The notes beneath the pieces were generated by a model. It had not been told where the DNA came from. It did no database searches and was given only the letters and a program-made list of their open reading frames with translations. The position numbers and the translations under genes are program-made. 64,000 nt of DNA from Nocardia exalbida NBRC 100660 (GTDB lineage Bacteria; Actinomycetota; Actinomycetes; Mycobacteriales; Mycobacteriaceae). Positions 16,586 through 25,404 of this stretch are shown here, in pieces. Positions within the stretch are counted from its first letter, which is position 1; every line of letters begins with the position of its first letter. The stretch spans positions 62,001 through 126,000 of the forward strand of contig NZ_BAFZ01000165.1 of assembly GCF_000308575.1 (NCBI RefSeq). The letters are read 5' to 3'.

Positions 16586-18208
16586 ATGCCTTCATCCACG
16601 CATTCGCCGATCACGCTGCACGATCTGTCGTTCGAATGGCCCGACGGCGGCGTCGCGCTCGCGCGGCTCAACGGCGTCTTCGGCGCCGGACGAACGGGAC
16701 TGGTCGGTCGCAACGGCGCGGGCAAGTCCACCCTGCTGCGCCTGATCGCGGGGATCCTGACGCCCACCTCGGGCCACATCGAGGTCGCGGGCGAAGTCGG
16801 CTACCTACCCCAGACGCTGACCCTCGGCCACGGCACCACCCTCGCCGAACTGCTCGGCATCGCGGGCACGCTTGCCGCATTACGCGCGATCGAATCCGGA
16901 GACACCGACGAACGGCACTTCGAGGAGGTGGGCGACGACTGGGACATCGAAGCGCGCGCCGACGAGGCGCTGCACGAGATCGGCTTCACCGCAGCGGATC
17001 TCGACCGGCGTGTCGACGAGATCTCCGGCGGGCAAGCCGTGCTCGCGGCCGTCACCGGGCTGCGGATCCGCCGCACTCCGATCACGCTGCTCGATGAACC
17101 GACGAACAATCTGGACCGGGCCACGCGCGCGCAACTGGGCGCGTTCGTCGACACTTGGCCGGGGACCCTCGTCGTGGTCAGCCACGACCTCGAACTGCTC
17201 GAACGCATGGACAGCACCGCCGAACTACACGCGGCGGCGATGGAAGTGTTCGGTGGCCCCTACAGTGCTTGGAAACAACAACTCGAACAGCGACAGTCCG
17301 CGGCCGCGCAGGCGGCCCGGACCGCCGAACAGGCACTGAAGACCGAAAAACGGCAGCGGATCGAAGCCGAGACCAAACTCGCGCGCCGCGAGCGCACCGC
17401 ACGAGCGACGCAGCAGCACGGCGGCATCCCGCGCATCCTGGCTGGCAACCGGGCCAGTCGAGCACAGGCATCGGCGGGCGCGATGCGCACCGGTCTCGAC
17501 GCGAAAGTCCGAACCGCTCAGCAACTTCTCGATGACGCCGCCTCTCGCGTCCGCCGCGAGGAACACATCCACCTCGACCTGCCCGACCCGGACGTGCCAC
17601 GCGGCAGGCGCATCGCCGAACTACACGACGGCGACCACACCCTCGTCATCCAGGGCCCCGAGCGGGTCGCGCTGGTGGGACCCAACGGCGCCGGGAAATC
17701 GACGTTGATCGAGAACCTGCTGGGCATCAGGATTCACGCGCCAGGGCACGTGACGGGCGCCCTGTTCACCGACCGCGTCGGCTACCTGCCGCAACGCCTG
17801 GACGGACTCGTCGAGTACGCAGGCGCGGTGGACAACGTGCACGCCGTCGCCACCACCACCCCACCGGCTACCATCCGCAATCAGCTGGCCCGGCTGCTGC
17901 TGCGGGGCGACAGCGTGGACCGGCCGGTGTCGACGCTCTCGGGTGGTGAACGCTTCCGCGTCTCGCTGGCCCGGCTGCTGCTGGCCGACCCACCCGCCCA
18001 ACTGCTGATTCTCGACGAGCCCACCAACAACCTCGATATCGCCAGCGTCGAGCAGCTCATCGAGGCGCTCGCCGGCTACCGGGGCGCGGTCCTCGTCGTC
18101 AGCCACGACCATCCGTTCCTGGCGCGAATCGGCATCGACACCATCGTCGAACTCGGAACGGACGGCCATCTGCGGCGGCACGGGACGCTCGAGGAACTCA
18201 CCCACTGA
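16586..18208 (+). CDS. ABC-F family ATPase (ribosome-associated, possible antibiotic-resistance type)
   Basis: The 540-residue protein has two ABC cassettes and no membrane segments. Cassette 1 has GRNGAGKST near residue 38 and LLDEPTNNLD near 170. Cassette 2 has GPNGAGKST near 370 and LSGGERFRVSLARLLL near 450 with LILDEPTNNLD. They are joined by a basic, charged linker (~residues 230-330) of the kind that reaches into the ribosomal P site. The first signature reads SGGQAVLAAV, lacking the usual arginine. ABC-F proteins act in translation or protect ribosomes from antibiotics. ATG 16586 follows AAGGAG. Which role applies is undecided. Confidence 0.9.
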   Translation: MPSSTHSPITLHDLSFEWPDGGVALARLNGVFGAGRTGLVGRNGAGKSTLLRLIAGILTPTSGHIEVAGEVGYLPQTLTLGHGTTLAELLGIAGTLAALRAIESGDTDERHFEEVGDDWDIEARADEALHEIGFTAADLDRRVDEISGGQAVLAAVTGLRIRRTPITLLDEPTNNLDRATRAQLGAFVDTWPGTLVVVSHDLELLERMDSTAELHAAAMEVFGGPYSAWKQQLEQRQSAAAQAARTAEQALKTEKRQRIEAETKLARRERTARATQQHGGIPRILAGNRASRAQASAGAMRTGLDAKVRTAQQLLDDAASRVRREEHIHLDLPDPDVPRGRRIAELHDGDHTLVIQGPERVALVGPNGAGKSTLIENLLGIRIHAPGHVTGALFTDRVGYLPQRLDGLVEYAGAVDNVHAVATTTPPATIRNQLARLLLRGDSVDRPVSTLSGGERFRVSLARLLLADPPAQLLILDEPTNNLDIASVEQLIEALAGYRGAVLVVSHDHPFLARIGIDTIVELGTDGHLRRHGTLEELTH

Positions 18209-18218
18209 CGAACCGGCG

Positions 18219-18277
18219 CGGCCACCATGCGCGATACGCGTCGCGCACCACCCATTGGGCGACCGGCATGGTGGCCG
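18219..18277. repeat. Nested inverted repeats between convergent ABC-F and LuxR genes
   Basis: Outer arms CGGCCACCATGC (18219-18230) and GCATGGTGGCCG (18266-18277) are perfect across 35 nt. Inside lies a second hairpin, GCGCGA (18229-18234) with TCGCGC (18241-18246). The site is 10 bp past the ABC-F stop and could terminate both converging transcripts. Confidence 0.55.
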
Positions 18278-18328
18278 CCGCGGCACCGGAATTCGCCACT
18301 GTTGCGGTCCGGGACGTTATCGGAGGGG

Positions 18329-21040
18329 TTATGCGGTGGCGTCGTCTCCGGCCGGTAGGAGTCCGGCGAGATCGGTTCGTGAGCTGACTCCGAGCTTGGG
18401 GAAGATCCGGTGCAGGTGGGTGCTGACGGTGCGATGCGACAGATACAGCCGCTGCCCGATCTCGCGGTTGGTCAGGCCCTGAGCCGCCAACCGCGCGATG
18501 CTCAGCTCGTGCGGGGTGAGCTGCTCGCGGGCGTCCGGGCTCCGGTTGGGGCTCGATTCGCCGGCGCCGCGCAGTTCGAGGCGGGCTCGTTCGCTCCAGG
18601 CGGCGAACCCGAGAGCGTCGAAAGTCTCTCTGGCCGTGCGCAAATGGGTCCGGGATTCGACGACCCGGCGCTGCCGCCGCAGCCATTCACCGTAGGAAAG
18701 GTGCAGTCGCGCGCGTTCGGCAGGCCAGCCGCTCAGGTCCGCCGCCAGCGCACCGGTGAAATGCTCTTCGGCGGTGTCCGTCGCGAGCAGGGCCTGTGCG
18801 TAGCGCAATCCGATGTGCAGGGCGGGTGCGGGTGTGGCCGCAGCCGCGGGTTCCAGTTCGCGCACCAGCTCCCGGAGGGCGTCGGCCTGCCCGGCCCGGA
18901 TCGCGGCATCGGTGAGTTCGGTGAGGAAATACGCGCGCAGGGCCGGCGAGTGGGACGGATCGCCGGGGTCGTGCATCCGGCGGAGATCGGCGAAGGCGTC
19001 GTCGAATCGTCCCTCACCGAGGGCCGCGATCCCGCGAGCGAGCTGCACGGTGGCAAGTACCGGCCGTGCGCCGGAGGCGAGGCCGATCCGTTCGGCGTCC
19101 GCGCCGAGGGCGGCGGCGTGCGGATATTCGCCGTGCAGTGCGGCGATCTCGGCTTGCACGGCGACGGCCAGTCCGTGCATGAAGGGTTGCCCGGTCTCGT
19201 GGGCGAAGGTCGCGGCTTCGGCCGCGACGGGTGCCGCGGTGGCGAGGTCGCCGAGCCGGGTCAGGCTCCAGGCCCGCACCGTGAGCGCGCGTGGCAGCAG
19301 TCCCAGCTTGCCCGCCGTGCGCAGGCCGGGTGCGGCCGCGGTGGAGAAGTGGGCGGCGAGGTCGAACGCGCCCACCTGGAGGGCCGCGCTGCCCAGGAAA
19401 CGATCGGTCTCGGGGTCGCGGCCGGTGCCGGAGGCCAGTGCGCGCAGGTGGTGGTGAACGCGTTCGCCGCGTTCGAAGGGGGCCACATACGCGGCGACGG
19501 CGACCAATCGCGGGTCGTCCTCGGGAATGGGGAGTTCGTCGGCGACGGCGAGGAGCGCGCGACGGGTGGCGAGGCCGGGTTCGGACCAGAAGCACCGCAT
19601 GGCCGCACCCCACAGAATCCGCATCGCCGCGTCGGCGTGGCCGTCGGCGGCGACGGCTGCTGCCAGCGCCGCCAACTCGGCGATGCGCGAGGGATCTTCG
19701 CGTACTCCGTCGTCGAATCCGCTGAGCAACCAGGCCGCGGTGGCGTGGTGGCGGGGTGTCGAGGGGAGTGCGCGCGCGGCGTGGACGAGTCGCTCGGCGG
19801 TGGCGCGGCGGCCGGAGTCGACGGCGAGTTCGGCCGCGCGCAGCAGACGGTCCGCTTGCCGGTCGGGGTGGTCGGTCAGGGCGGCAGCCCGCTCCAGCGC
19901 CGCGATCGCGCCGGTGCGGTGGCGGGCGCGTTCGGCGACGTCTTCCAGTTCGAGGGCCACCCGTTCGTCCGGACCCACCGTGGCCGCGGCGCGCTGCCAG
20001 GTGCGCCGGTCCGGCCGTTCGATGGTGTCGGCGAGCGCGTGGTGCGCGCGCCGGCGTTCGTCGGCCGTCGCTGTGGCGGCGATGGCCGATCGCATCAGCG
20101 GGTGCCGGAAGGTCATCGTGGCGGTGCCGAGTTCGATCAGCCGGGCCTCGACCGCGGGCGTGAGGATCGCGGGCTCGGCCGTGGATCCGAGCAGAACGCC
20201 TGTGGCGGTGAGCGTTTCCGCGAGGGAGTCGCTGTCGTTGAGCGCGGCGACGAGTAACGCGGATCGGGTCGGAGCGGGAAGTGTGGCGCCGCGTGCGGTG
20301 AAAGCGCGTTCGAGCCGTTCGGTCAGCGGCAGGGCCGCGCCGGGTTCCTGGAGGTCACCGGCCACCGTGGGCAGCTCGGTGAGCGCGAGCGGGTTGCCGT
20401 GGGCCGCGGCCAGCAGTCGCCGACGGCTCGGCGCGGACAGCTCGGGTGCGGCGTGGTCGAGCAGTGCCGCCGCGTGATCGTCGGGCAACGGCTCGAGTGG
20501 CGTGAGGGTCAGCTCCGCGTCGGCGAGCGGTGAGTGGTAGCCGTCGCGGAGCGTGGCGATCATGGCGATCGGTTCGGTGTCGATGCGGCGGGCGACGAAG
20601 GCGAGGACCTCGACGCAGGCGTGATCGAGCCAGTGCACGTCTTCGGCGACGATCAGCAGCGGCCGCTCGACCGCCGCGTCGGCCAGCAGTGTCAGCGCGG
20701 CGAGCCCGACCAGGTAGGTGCTCGGCTCCGCCTCGGCGTCCGACAGGCCCAATGCGGTTGTCAGCGCCTCGTATTGACGTGGGGGCAAGGCGTCGAACCC
20801 GTGGCGCAGCGGGTACAGCAGGCGGTGCAATCCGGCGTAGGCGTAGTTCTGTTCGGCTTCGACGCCCGCCGTCCGCAGCACCCGCAGCCCCGCGATGGCC
20901 GCGGCGGCGACCGTCTCGTCCACGAGCGCCGACTTTCCGATGCCGGCCTCCCCCCGCAGGAGGATACCGCTGCGTTCGGCGGGACCGTCGACGAGTGCGC
21001 GCAGGTCCTTCAGCTCGGTGTCTCGGCCGAACAGCGGCAT
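18329..21040 (-). CDS. LAL-type LuxR regulator (large AAA/ATPase with C-terminal HTH)
   Basis: The 903-residue protein is a large ATP-binding regulator of the LuxR family. It starts MPLFGRDTELKDLRAL with Walker A GEAGIGKSALVDE (residues ~31-43) and a Walker B-like PLLIVAEDVHWLD. A long helical TPR-like middle follows. The end is a GerE/LuxR helix-turn-helix: LTPHELSIARLAAQGLTNRE and HRTVSTHLHRIFPKLG. Such proteins activate carbohydrate or secondary-metabolism operons on binding an inducer. ATG 21040 has GGAG at 9 bp. It is monocistronic, so its targets are unclear; the ABC-F gene next door is convergent. Confidence 0.92.
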   Translation of the reverse strand: MPLFGRDTELKDLRALVDGPAERSGILLRGEAGIGKSALVDETVAAAAIAGLRVLRTAGVEAEQNYAYAGLHRLLYPLRHGFDALPPRQYEALTTALGLSDAEAEPSTYLVGLAALTLLADAAVERPLLIVAEDVHWLDHACVEVLAFVARRIDTEPIAMIATLRDGYHSPLADAELTLTPLEPLPDDHAAALLDHAAPELSAPSRRRLLAAAHGNPLALTELPTVAGDLQEPGAALPLTERLERAFTARGATLPAPTRSALLVAALNDSDSLAETLTATGVLLGSTAEPAILTPAVEARLIELGTATMTFRHPLMRSAIAATATADERRRAHHALADTIERPDRRTWQRAAATVGPDERVALELEDVAERARHRTGAIAALERAAALTDHPDRQADRLLRAAELAVDSGRRATAERLVHAARALPSTPRHHATAAWLLSGFDDGVREDPSRIAELAALAAAVAADGHADAAMRILWGAAMRCFWSEPGLATRRALLAVADELPIPEDDPRLVAVAAYVAPFERGERVHHHLRALASGTGRDPETDRFLGSAALQVGAFDLAAHFSTAAAPGLRTAGKLGLLPRALTVRAWSLTRLGDLATAAPVAAEAATFAHETGQPFMHGLAVAVQAEIAALHGEYPHAAALGADAERIGLASGARPVLATVQLARGIAALGEGRFDDAFADLRRMHDPGDPSHSPALRAYFLTELTDAAIRAGQADALRELVRELEPAAAATPAPALHIGLRYAQALLATDTAEEHFTGALAADLSGWPAERARLHLSYGEWLRRQRRVVESRTHLRTARETFDALGFAAWSERARLELRGAGESSPNRSPDAREQLTPHELSIARLAAQGLTNREIGQRLYLSHRTVSTHLHRIFPKLGVSSRTDLAGLLPAGDDATA

Positions 21041-21185
21041 GACGCGGCACTCCTTCTCCGGGTCGCCCGCCGGATGCGGGCCCTGCCGAGACCCTACCCA
21101 CGCGGGTGAACCCGAGCCCGTGGAGCGGATGGTGCCATGTGGTGGCCGGGATGACCCGCCTGCGCTGGTCGATCACCCCGGACAG

Positions 21186-21695
21186 CTACGGTGAGGTCCG
21201 TAGCCAATCGGTGAGCGCTGTGAAGTCCGTATCGAGCAGACCCAGAACGCCGTCGACACGATGCAGCAGGGCGCGGCCGTGGTGGTTGCCGCAGACCCAG
21301 GCCGAATCCTGCTCCCTGATCTCGTCATCGATCCAGATGAACGAGCGTCCGGCGGCCGAGGTGACCACAGCTCTGGTCTTCCAGTGCAACTCGTCGTCGA
21401 AATAGTCGCCTCCGGGATAGTCGGGCAACGCCACCACCGGCAGCTGCGGCAGACCGAGGATCGGCGCGAGCACGCGGTTGGCGTCCTCGCCCCAGCCGGT
21501 GGCCCACCTCAGTTCACAGTCCAGTGCCAGCAGCCGGTCGCCGACGCTTCGGGTCAGCCCGGACAGGAGCGGATTCGATGGCTGCTGCCATGCTGACCAG
21601 TCCACCTCGCTCACCGATGGAGCGGCGGTGCCGTAGGGGAGCAATGTCCCGTCGACGTCCAAGAACAACAACGGTCGAGTCGAACCACCGGCCAC
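21186..21695 (-). CDS. HAD-superfamily-like hydrolase
   Basis: The 169-residue protein begins with the HAD nucleophile motif PLLFLDVDGTLLPYG (DxDGT). It carries a conserved WATGWGEDAN segment and a later FIWIDDEI acidic motif (DD) that completes the Mg2+ site. It resembles the HAD domain of uncharacterised actinobacterial proteins related to RNA-repair HADs. I favour GTG 21695, seven bases after a CAGAAT hexamer, over ATG 21791, because the extra 32 residues are basic and cysteine-rich and precede the fold. Substrate unknown. Confidence 0.78.
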   Translation of the reverse strand: MAGGSTRPLLFLDVDGTLLPYGTAAPSVSEVDWSAWQQPSNPLLSGLTRSVGDRLLALDCELRWATGWGEDANRVLAPILGLPQLPVVALPDYPGGDYFDDELHWKTRAVVTSAAGRSFIWIDDEIREQDSAWVCGNHHGRALLHRVDGVLGLLDTDFTALTDWLRTSP

Positions 21696-21871
21696 GGCGA
21701 CAATTCTGCGCACCGCAGCGCAGTGACGGCAACCAGGTCGGGAGCAACTCCCGGCAGTTGCTCGAACCTGCCGCATCGGCTGTGCTGACATTCGCGGTGA
21801 ATCCTTTGGTGATGTCCGGCCCTCTCATACTTGTGCCGGCCACCAGGTCGGCGCGAATCGAGGAGGTTGTC

Positions 21872-21961
21872 ATGATCATTGCCGCCATCGCAGTGGCGAC
21901 CGTGCTGGTGGGCTGGTGCAGCGTTACCGTGCTTCGGCGTTGGAGCCGCTCGCGTGACTGA
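21872..21961 (+). CDS. 29-residue single-span membrane peptide, first gene of sigma operon
   Basis: The frame encodes MIIAAIAVATVLVGWCSVTV followed by a short basic tail (LRRWSRSRD). That is one transmembrane helix with a positively charged cytosolic end. It has the strongest Shine-Dalgarno of the neighbourhood, AGGAGG at 21861-21866, five bases from the ATG. Its stop lies inside the sigma-factor gene: the two frames overlap by 8 bp (21954-21961), so sigma translation is probably coupled to it. It could be a regulatory membrane peptide or merely a coupling leader. No homologue is known to me. Confidence 0.6.
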   Translation: MIIAAIAVATVLVGWCSVTVLRRWSRSRD

Positions 21962-22523
21962 CCACACCTGGCCGGACGAGCGTTTGATCGCCGCGGCGCG
22001 CGAAGGTGACGCCACGGCGATCGCCGCACTGGTATCCGGTTCGTACCCGCATGTGCGCCGGTTCGCTCACACACTGTGCGCTTCCGCCGAAGACGCGGAG
22101 GACGCCGCACAAGAAGCGCTGATCATCCTCTATCGCAAGATCGGGACGTTGCGGGCCTCCGGTGCGCTGGCGTCGTGGATGTTCCGCATCGTCCGCAACG
22201 AGTGCGTACGGCAGTGGCGCATGGTGACAAGGCAATTCGACCTGATGCCCGATTCCTTCGTGGTGTCGGCCGAGGACGCGGCCGTGCAGCGACTCGAAAC
22301 CGCCCAGGTGGCGGCGGTGATCGCCGCGCTGCCCGCCGACCAGCGGCGGGTGCTGATCATGCGAGACGTTCAGGGGTACAGCGGCCGGATGGTCGCGGGC
22401 ATGCTCGGCCTGAGTGTCGCGGCGATGAAGTCACGGCTGCACCGTGCCCGGGCAACGGTGCAGCACCAGCTGCGGAATACACCGCACCCGACTCCGGAAA
22501 GGAGCGGACAGAATGACCGATGA
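21954..22523 (+). CDS. ECF (sigma-70 family) RNA polymerase sigma factor
   Basis: The 189-residue protein has sigma region 2 at residues ~10-75 (LIAAAREGDATAIAALV, then DAEDAAQEALIILYRKI) and region 4 at ~120-170 (ALPADQRRVLIMRDVQGYSG, then LSVAAMKSRLHRARA). Together these define an extracytoplasmic-function sigma factor. It begins at GTG 21954 with GGAG upstream, inside the end of the 29-codon peptide gene, and its end overlaps the next gene. No ZAS-type anti-sigma follows; the membrane protein at 22513 is the only candidate partner. Confidence 0.92.
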   Translation: MTDHTWPDERLIAAAREGDATAIAALVSGSYPHVRRFAHTLCASAEDAEDAAQEALIILYRKIGTLRASGALASWMFRIVRNECVRQWRMVTRQFDLMPDSFVVSAEDAAVQRLETAQVAAVIAALPADQRRVLIMRDVQGYSGRMVAGMLGLSVAAMKSRLHRARATVQHQLRNTPHPTPERSGQNDR

Positions 22524-22875
22524 GCAGAACTTCGCCAGCGCCTCGGTGCCCCGGCATCTGGTACGCGGCGTCGTGGGATTCGGCGCGCTGATCGGCGCGA
22601 TCGCGTTGCTGCCGGTATTCGGGATGTTCGCATTGCTGCTGGCACCGGTGGGTCTGCTCGCACTGCGCGGGTGCCCGACCTGCTGGGCGATCGGGCTGAT
22701 GCAAACCATCTCGCGCGGCCGGCTGCAACGTTCGTGCGCCGACGGTCGGTGTCGCCTGACCGGTGCCGATCAGCTCCGGTCCGGACACGGCACCCGGGCG
22801 CCTGATCATGTGGTGCCAGCGGTCGGCGGCGATGTGCGACGAGCGTCACACTCGGAAGATCAAGGCGTCATGTAA
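22513..22875 (+). CDS. Two-helix membrane protein with CxxC and CxxxxC motifs, sigma-linked
   Basis: The 120-residue product has two hydrophobic helices (residues ~20-34 and 36-52), then RGCPTCWAIGL and RSCADGRCRL. That gives cysteines at ~54, 57, 75 and 80. The four thiols directly after the membrane could bind Zn or Fe-S or act as a redox switch. Start ATG 22513 has GGAGCGGA upstream and overlaps the sigma stop by 11 bp. By position it may be a membrane anchor or anti-sigma for the ECF factor, but it lacks the HxxxCxxC motif of classical zinc anti-sigma proteins. The function is a hypothesis only. Confidence 0.75.
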   Translation: MTDEQNFASASVPRHLVRGVVGFGALIGAIALLPVFGMFALLLAPVGLLALRGCPTCWAIGLMQTISRGRLQRSCADGRCRLTGADQLRSGHGTRAPDHVVPAVGGDVRRASHSEDQGVM

Positions 22876-23099
22876 CGCTGGGCGCCGCTGTAACGAATAA
22901 CAGCCGGGTACAGATGTTTTGGTCACCACTGGGGGTGACCGGTACCCACTGTCGGATACGCGCGCTGCCGCCGGACCAAGCACAACTTTCCCCCTGCCCG
23001 GCGGCAGCGCCCGCCGGCGCGAGTCGTCACATCCCGCTTGCTGAGCGGGCCGGGCTGGTCTTCGGCGGCTACCGACCTTCGACGGGCCGGGGACGGTTG

Positions 23100-23378
23100 T
23101 CAGTGGTGCGGCTGGTGGGTGGTGGCTCTGAACAGCACCCGATCCAAGGATTCGCGTAGCGCGTCCATGTCTCGAGGTGCGCCGATCTCGGGGAGTTCCT
23201 CGACAACCGCGGCCGCGATGTCGCGGAGTTTGACGTTGGTGTCCTGGGAGGCGATTCGCAGGATCGCGAAGGCGTGGTCGGCGTCGACGCTGTAGACCAG
23301 CATCACCGCACCCTTCGCCTGCTCGATCACCTGTCGCGCGGCGGCGACCACTGCCTCATCGACCCCGTCAGGCGGCAT
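23100..23378 (-). CDS. Stand-alone ANTAR-domain RNA-binding antiterminator
   Basis: The 92-residue protein is essentially an ANTAR domain: ARQVIEQAKGAVMLVYSVDA, then HAFAILRIASQDTNVKLRDI. ANTAR domains bind paired hexaloop RNA hairpins and prevent termination. There is no sensory domain, unlike most relatives. ATG 23378 has GGAG eight bases upstream; ATG 23396 is an in-frame alternative. It is related to the ANTAR part of the next gene upstream (23454-23882) and may be a partial duplicate. No RNA target is visible nearby. Confidence 0.85.
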   Translation of the reverse strand: MPPDGVDEAVVAAARQVIEQAKGAVMLVYSVDADHAFAILRIASQDTNVKLRDIAAAVVEELPEIGAPRDMDALRESLDRVLFRATTHQPHH

Positions 23379-23453
23379 GTTTCCCACTCCCGGCATCTAC
23401 CCCGTCTTCCGGCATCGAAACGAGCCCGGGACGATTCCCGCGGCGGTCGCAGT

Positions 23454-23882
23454 TCAGGGTTCGCGGACAGTCAGCAGCAGGTGATCGAAACGAGTGCGGG
23501 TGCGGGTGTCGGCGCCACCGAAGGCGGCCAAGCCTGCGACGAGTCTTTCGGCCAGCACGCGAAGTTTGGTATCGGTCTCCTGCGAGCGCCACCGCAACAC
23601 CGCGAAGGCCTGCTCGGCGTTGATGCCGTAGATGGCGCTCAACGCGCCCTTGGCCTGTTCGATCACCTCGCGCGCGGCCACCATCTCCGGCAACTGCTCG
23701 TCGATGGTCTCCTGGCGCTCGGCGGCCACGGGGTCGGTGACGTCGATGTAGAACCCCGCGGTGCCCACCAACGCGCCGACGGAGTCGTGTAGCTGGTCGC
23801 CGACCACGAGCACATGGTGCATCACCCCGGCGGTGTCGATGATGCGGTGCCTGCTCGAGAACGGCAACCCGGTCTTGACCAC
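23454..23882 (-). pseudogene. PAS-ANTAR regulator missing the N-terminal half of its PAS domain
   Basis: The 142-codon frame starts mid-PAS: VKTGLPFSSRHRIIDTAG, then HHVLVVGDQLHD and GTAGFYIDVTD. It is followed by a complete ANTAR domain (AAREVIEQAKGALSAIYGIN and LRWRSQETDTKLR). Family members have about 70 more residues before this point. A TGA stop lies three codons above the GTG at 23882, and only 65 bp separate it from the antigen-85-like gene, so the missing part is deleted, not frameshifted. The remaining protein could still make an ANTAR domain. Confidence 0.65.
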
Positions 23883-23947
23883 CGTCTCTCACACGCGAAG
23901 GACCCGGCGGTGCTGCTTCCGGACCGCTGTCCCGCTGACCGCCGCCC

Positions 23948-24943
23948 TCAGTGCGCGCCGAGCGTATCGAGGATCATCGGACGCGCCGTCGCGAGCGCTT
24001 GCTGCCAGTAGGGCCAGGTGTGCGTTCCATCGAGGATGTCGATGCGGGCGGTGATGCCGAGTTCCGCGAGCCGATCGCGGAACATCTGGGCGGAAGTGAT
24101 CGTCATCGTCTCGAGCCCCATCGCGTTGACGGTGTTCCCGAATCCGAACGGCACATCGAGCGGGCCGGGCAGGCCATTGCCGCTCGAGACGTAGATCGGC
24201 AGTCCGCGCAGCAATTCCGCCTGTTCGGTGGCATCATTGCGGCTCCAGGCGGGGTCCCCGGCCGGGCCCCACATGTCGTCGACGTTGAAGTTGCCCTCAT
24301 CCCACATGGCGGCGCGCATCGCTTCGTTCCAGAGCGGGAATGTCGGGTGCAGGAATCCGGAGAAGGATCCGGCGAACTTGAACTGATTGCGGTGGAAGGC
24401 GGCCAGCGTCAGCGCGGCGTTGCCGCCCATGGAGGCGCCGACGATGGCGTTGTTGGTGCGCGACACGCCGTATCCCTGCAAATAGGCAGGCAGTTCCTTG
24501 GTGAGGAAGGTTTCCCATTTGTACGTCGCCGCTTGACCATTGGTGCTACTGGATCGGTACCAGTCGGTGTAGAAGCTCGAGTGGCCACCGACCGGGAACA
24601 CCACTGTGACGTTGTCGTCCGCGAACTGGCGCAGCGCGTCGGTATCGGTGGTCCACTGACTGTGATCGGCCGGTGCACGCAGGCCGTCGAGCACATAGAG
24701 CGCCGCGCTCCCGCCGCGGGCCGCCCACTGGACCTGGACTTTGATCGGCCCCATGCTGGATGGCACGGATAGCTCCGTGAATCCGCCCACCGGTGCGCGC
24801 GCAATCGGTGCGTGGATCGGCGCGGCTGTCGCCACGGTCGCCCCGATCGACGACATGAGCACGGCTGTCGCCATGACAGCGCCGGTCTTTCTCAGCCGAC
24901 CACGAACAACCCGCTGCTTCCCAGATCGCGCTGCCGAGCCCAC
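23948..24943 (-). CDS. Secreted antigen-85-like mycolyltransferase/esterase
   Basis: The 331-residue product is an exported alpha/beta-hydrolase of the antigen 85/esterase D family, which moves mycolates onto trehalose or arabinogalactan in mycolic-acid bacteria. A twin-basic n-region and hydrophobic core precede VATAAP, a signal-peptidase site near residue 43. The nucleophile is in GASMGG (Ser ~171) and the catalytic His in DGTHTWPYW near the C-terminus. AGGAGG lies one base from ATG 24949 but seven from GTG 24943, so I prefer GTG. Whether it is a mycolyltransferase or an esterase is undecided. Confidence 0.88.
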   Translation of the reverse strand: MGSAARSGKQRVVRGRLRKTGAVMATAVLMSSIGATVATAAPIHAPIARAPVGGFTELSVPSSMGPIKVQVQWAARGGSAALYVLDGLRAPADHSQWTTDTDALRQFADDNVTVVFPVGGHSSFYTDWYRSSSTNGQAATYKWETFLTKELPAYLQGYGVSRTNNAIVGASMGGNAALTLAAFHRNQFKFAGSFSGFLHPTFPLWNEAMRAAMWDEGNFNVDDMWGPAGDPAWSRNDATEQAELLRGLPIYVSSGNGLPGPLDVPFGFGNTVNAMGLETMTITSAQMFRDRLAELGITARIDILDGTHTWPYWQQALATARPMILDTLGAH

Positions 24944-25404
24944 CCGCATCCCTCCTCTTTCTTCCGGTTCGATGACCGGAGAATTCCGATTCGTTCGTCG
25001 TCGAGAGCATGTCGTTCCCTGCGCGTTCGCGGCCCACCGTGCTCGGGATCGGGAAGATCATCCTAGGTCGCGCCGCAGCGGCTCCGGAGCGCCGAACTTG
25101 TCAGGTCTGGGAAAACCGGTCCTGACGACTTGTCCGGGTGACGCGGGCGGACTGCCGGCTCCGGGCCGCCGCGGACCGGGGCGAGGGATGCGGATCACCG
25201 GCCGGGAACCATCGCTGAACGTACATTTGCCAGATGGTAGCCGGAATGTCCGCTTCGCGGCCCGGCCTGCGGCACCGATCAGGTATGCGGCGTGTCACCG
25301 GCCGATCTCGGTCGAGTCGCCTCGTCCACCGGCCCGGCCGGGACCCCGCCCAGGCACTCACCGCCGCCTCGGTGCCGCGGATCCGGTCACGAGACGCTGT
25401 GTGC
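24944..25404. other. Intergenic region upstream of the antigen-85-like gene
   Basis: The 460 bp carry the ribosome-binding site of the antigen-85-like gene and presumably its promoter. No frame on either strand shows family-like sequence, and I found no strong hairpin. Confidence 0.45.

Noticed and set aside
18410-20257. 615-codon frame on the plus strand opposite the LuxR regulator
   Set aside because: It is the GC-rich antisense shadow of a well-supported LAL regulator and its translation is glycine/arginine-rich with no domain.
21696-21791. Cysteine-rich N-terminal extension (SCSRPGCRHC) of the HAD protein
   Set aside because: It resembles a zinc-finger start, but the HAD fold begins right after GTG 21695 and the extension has no ribosome site; I treat it as upstream sequence.
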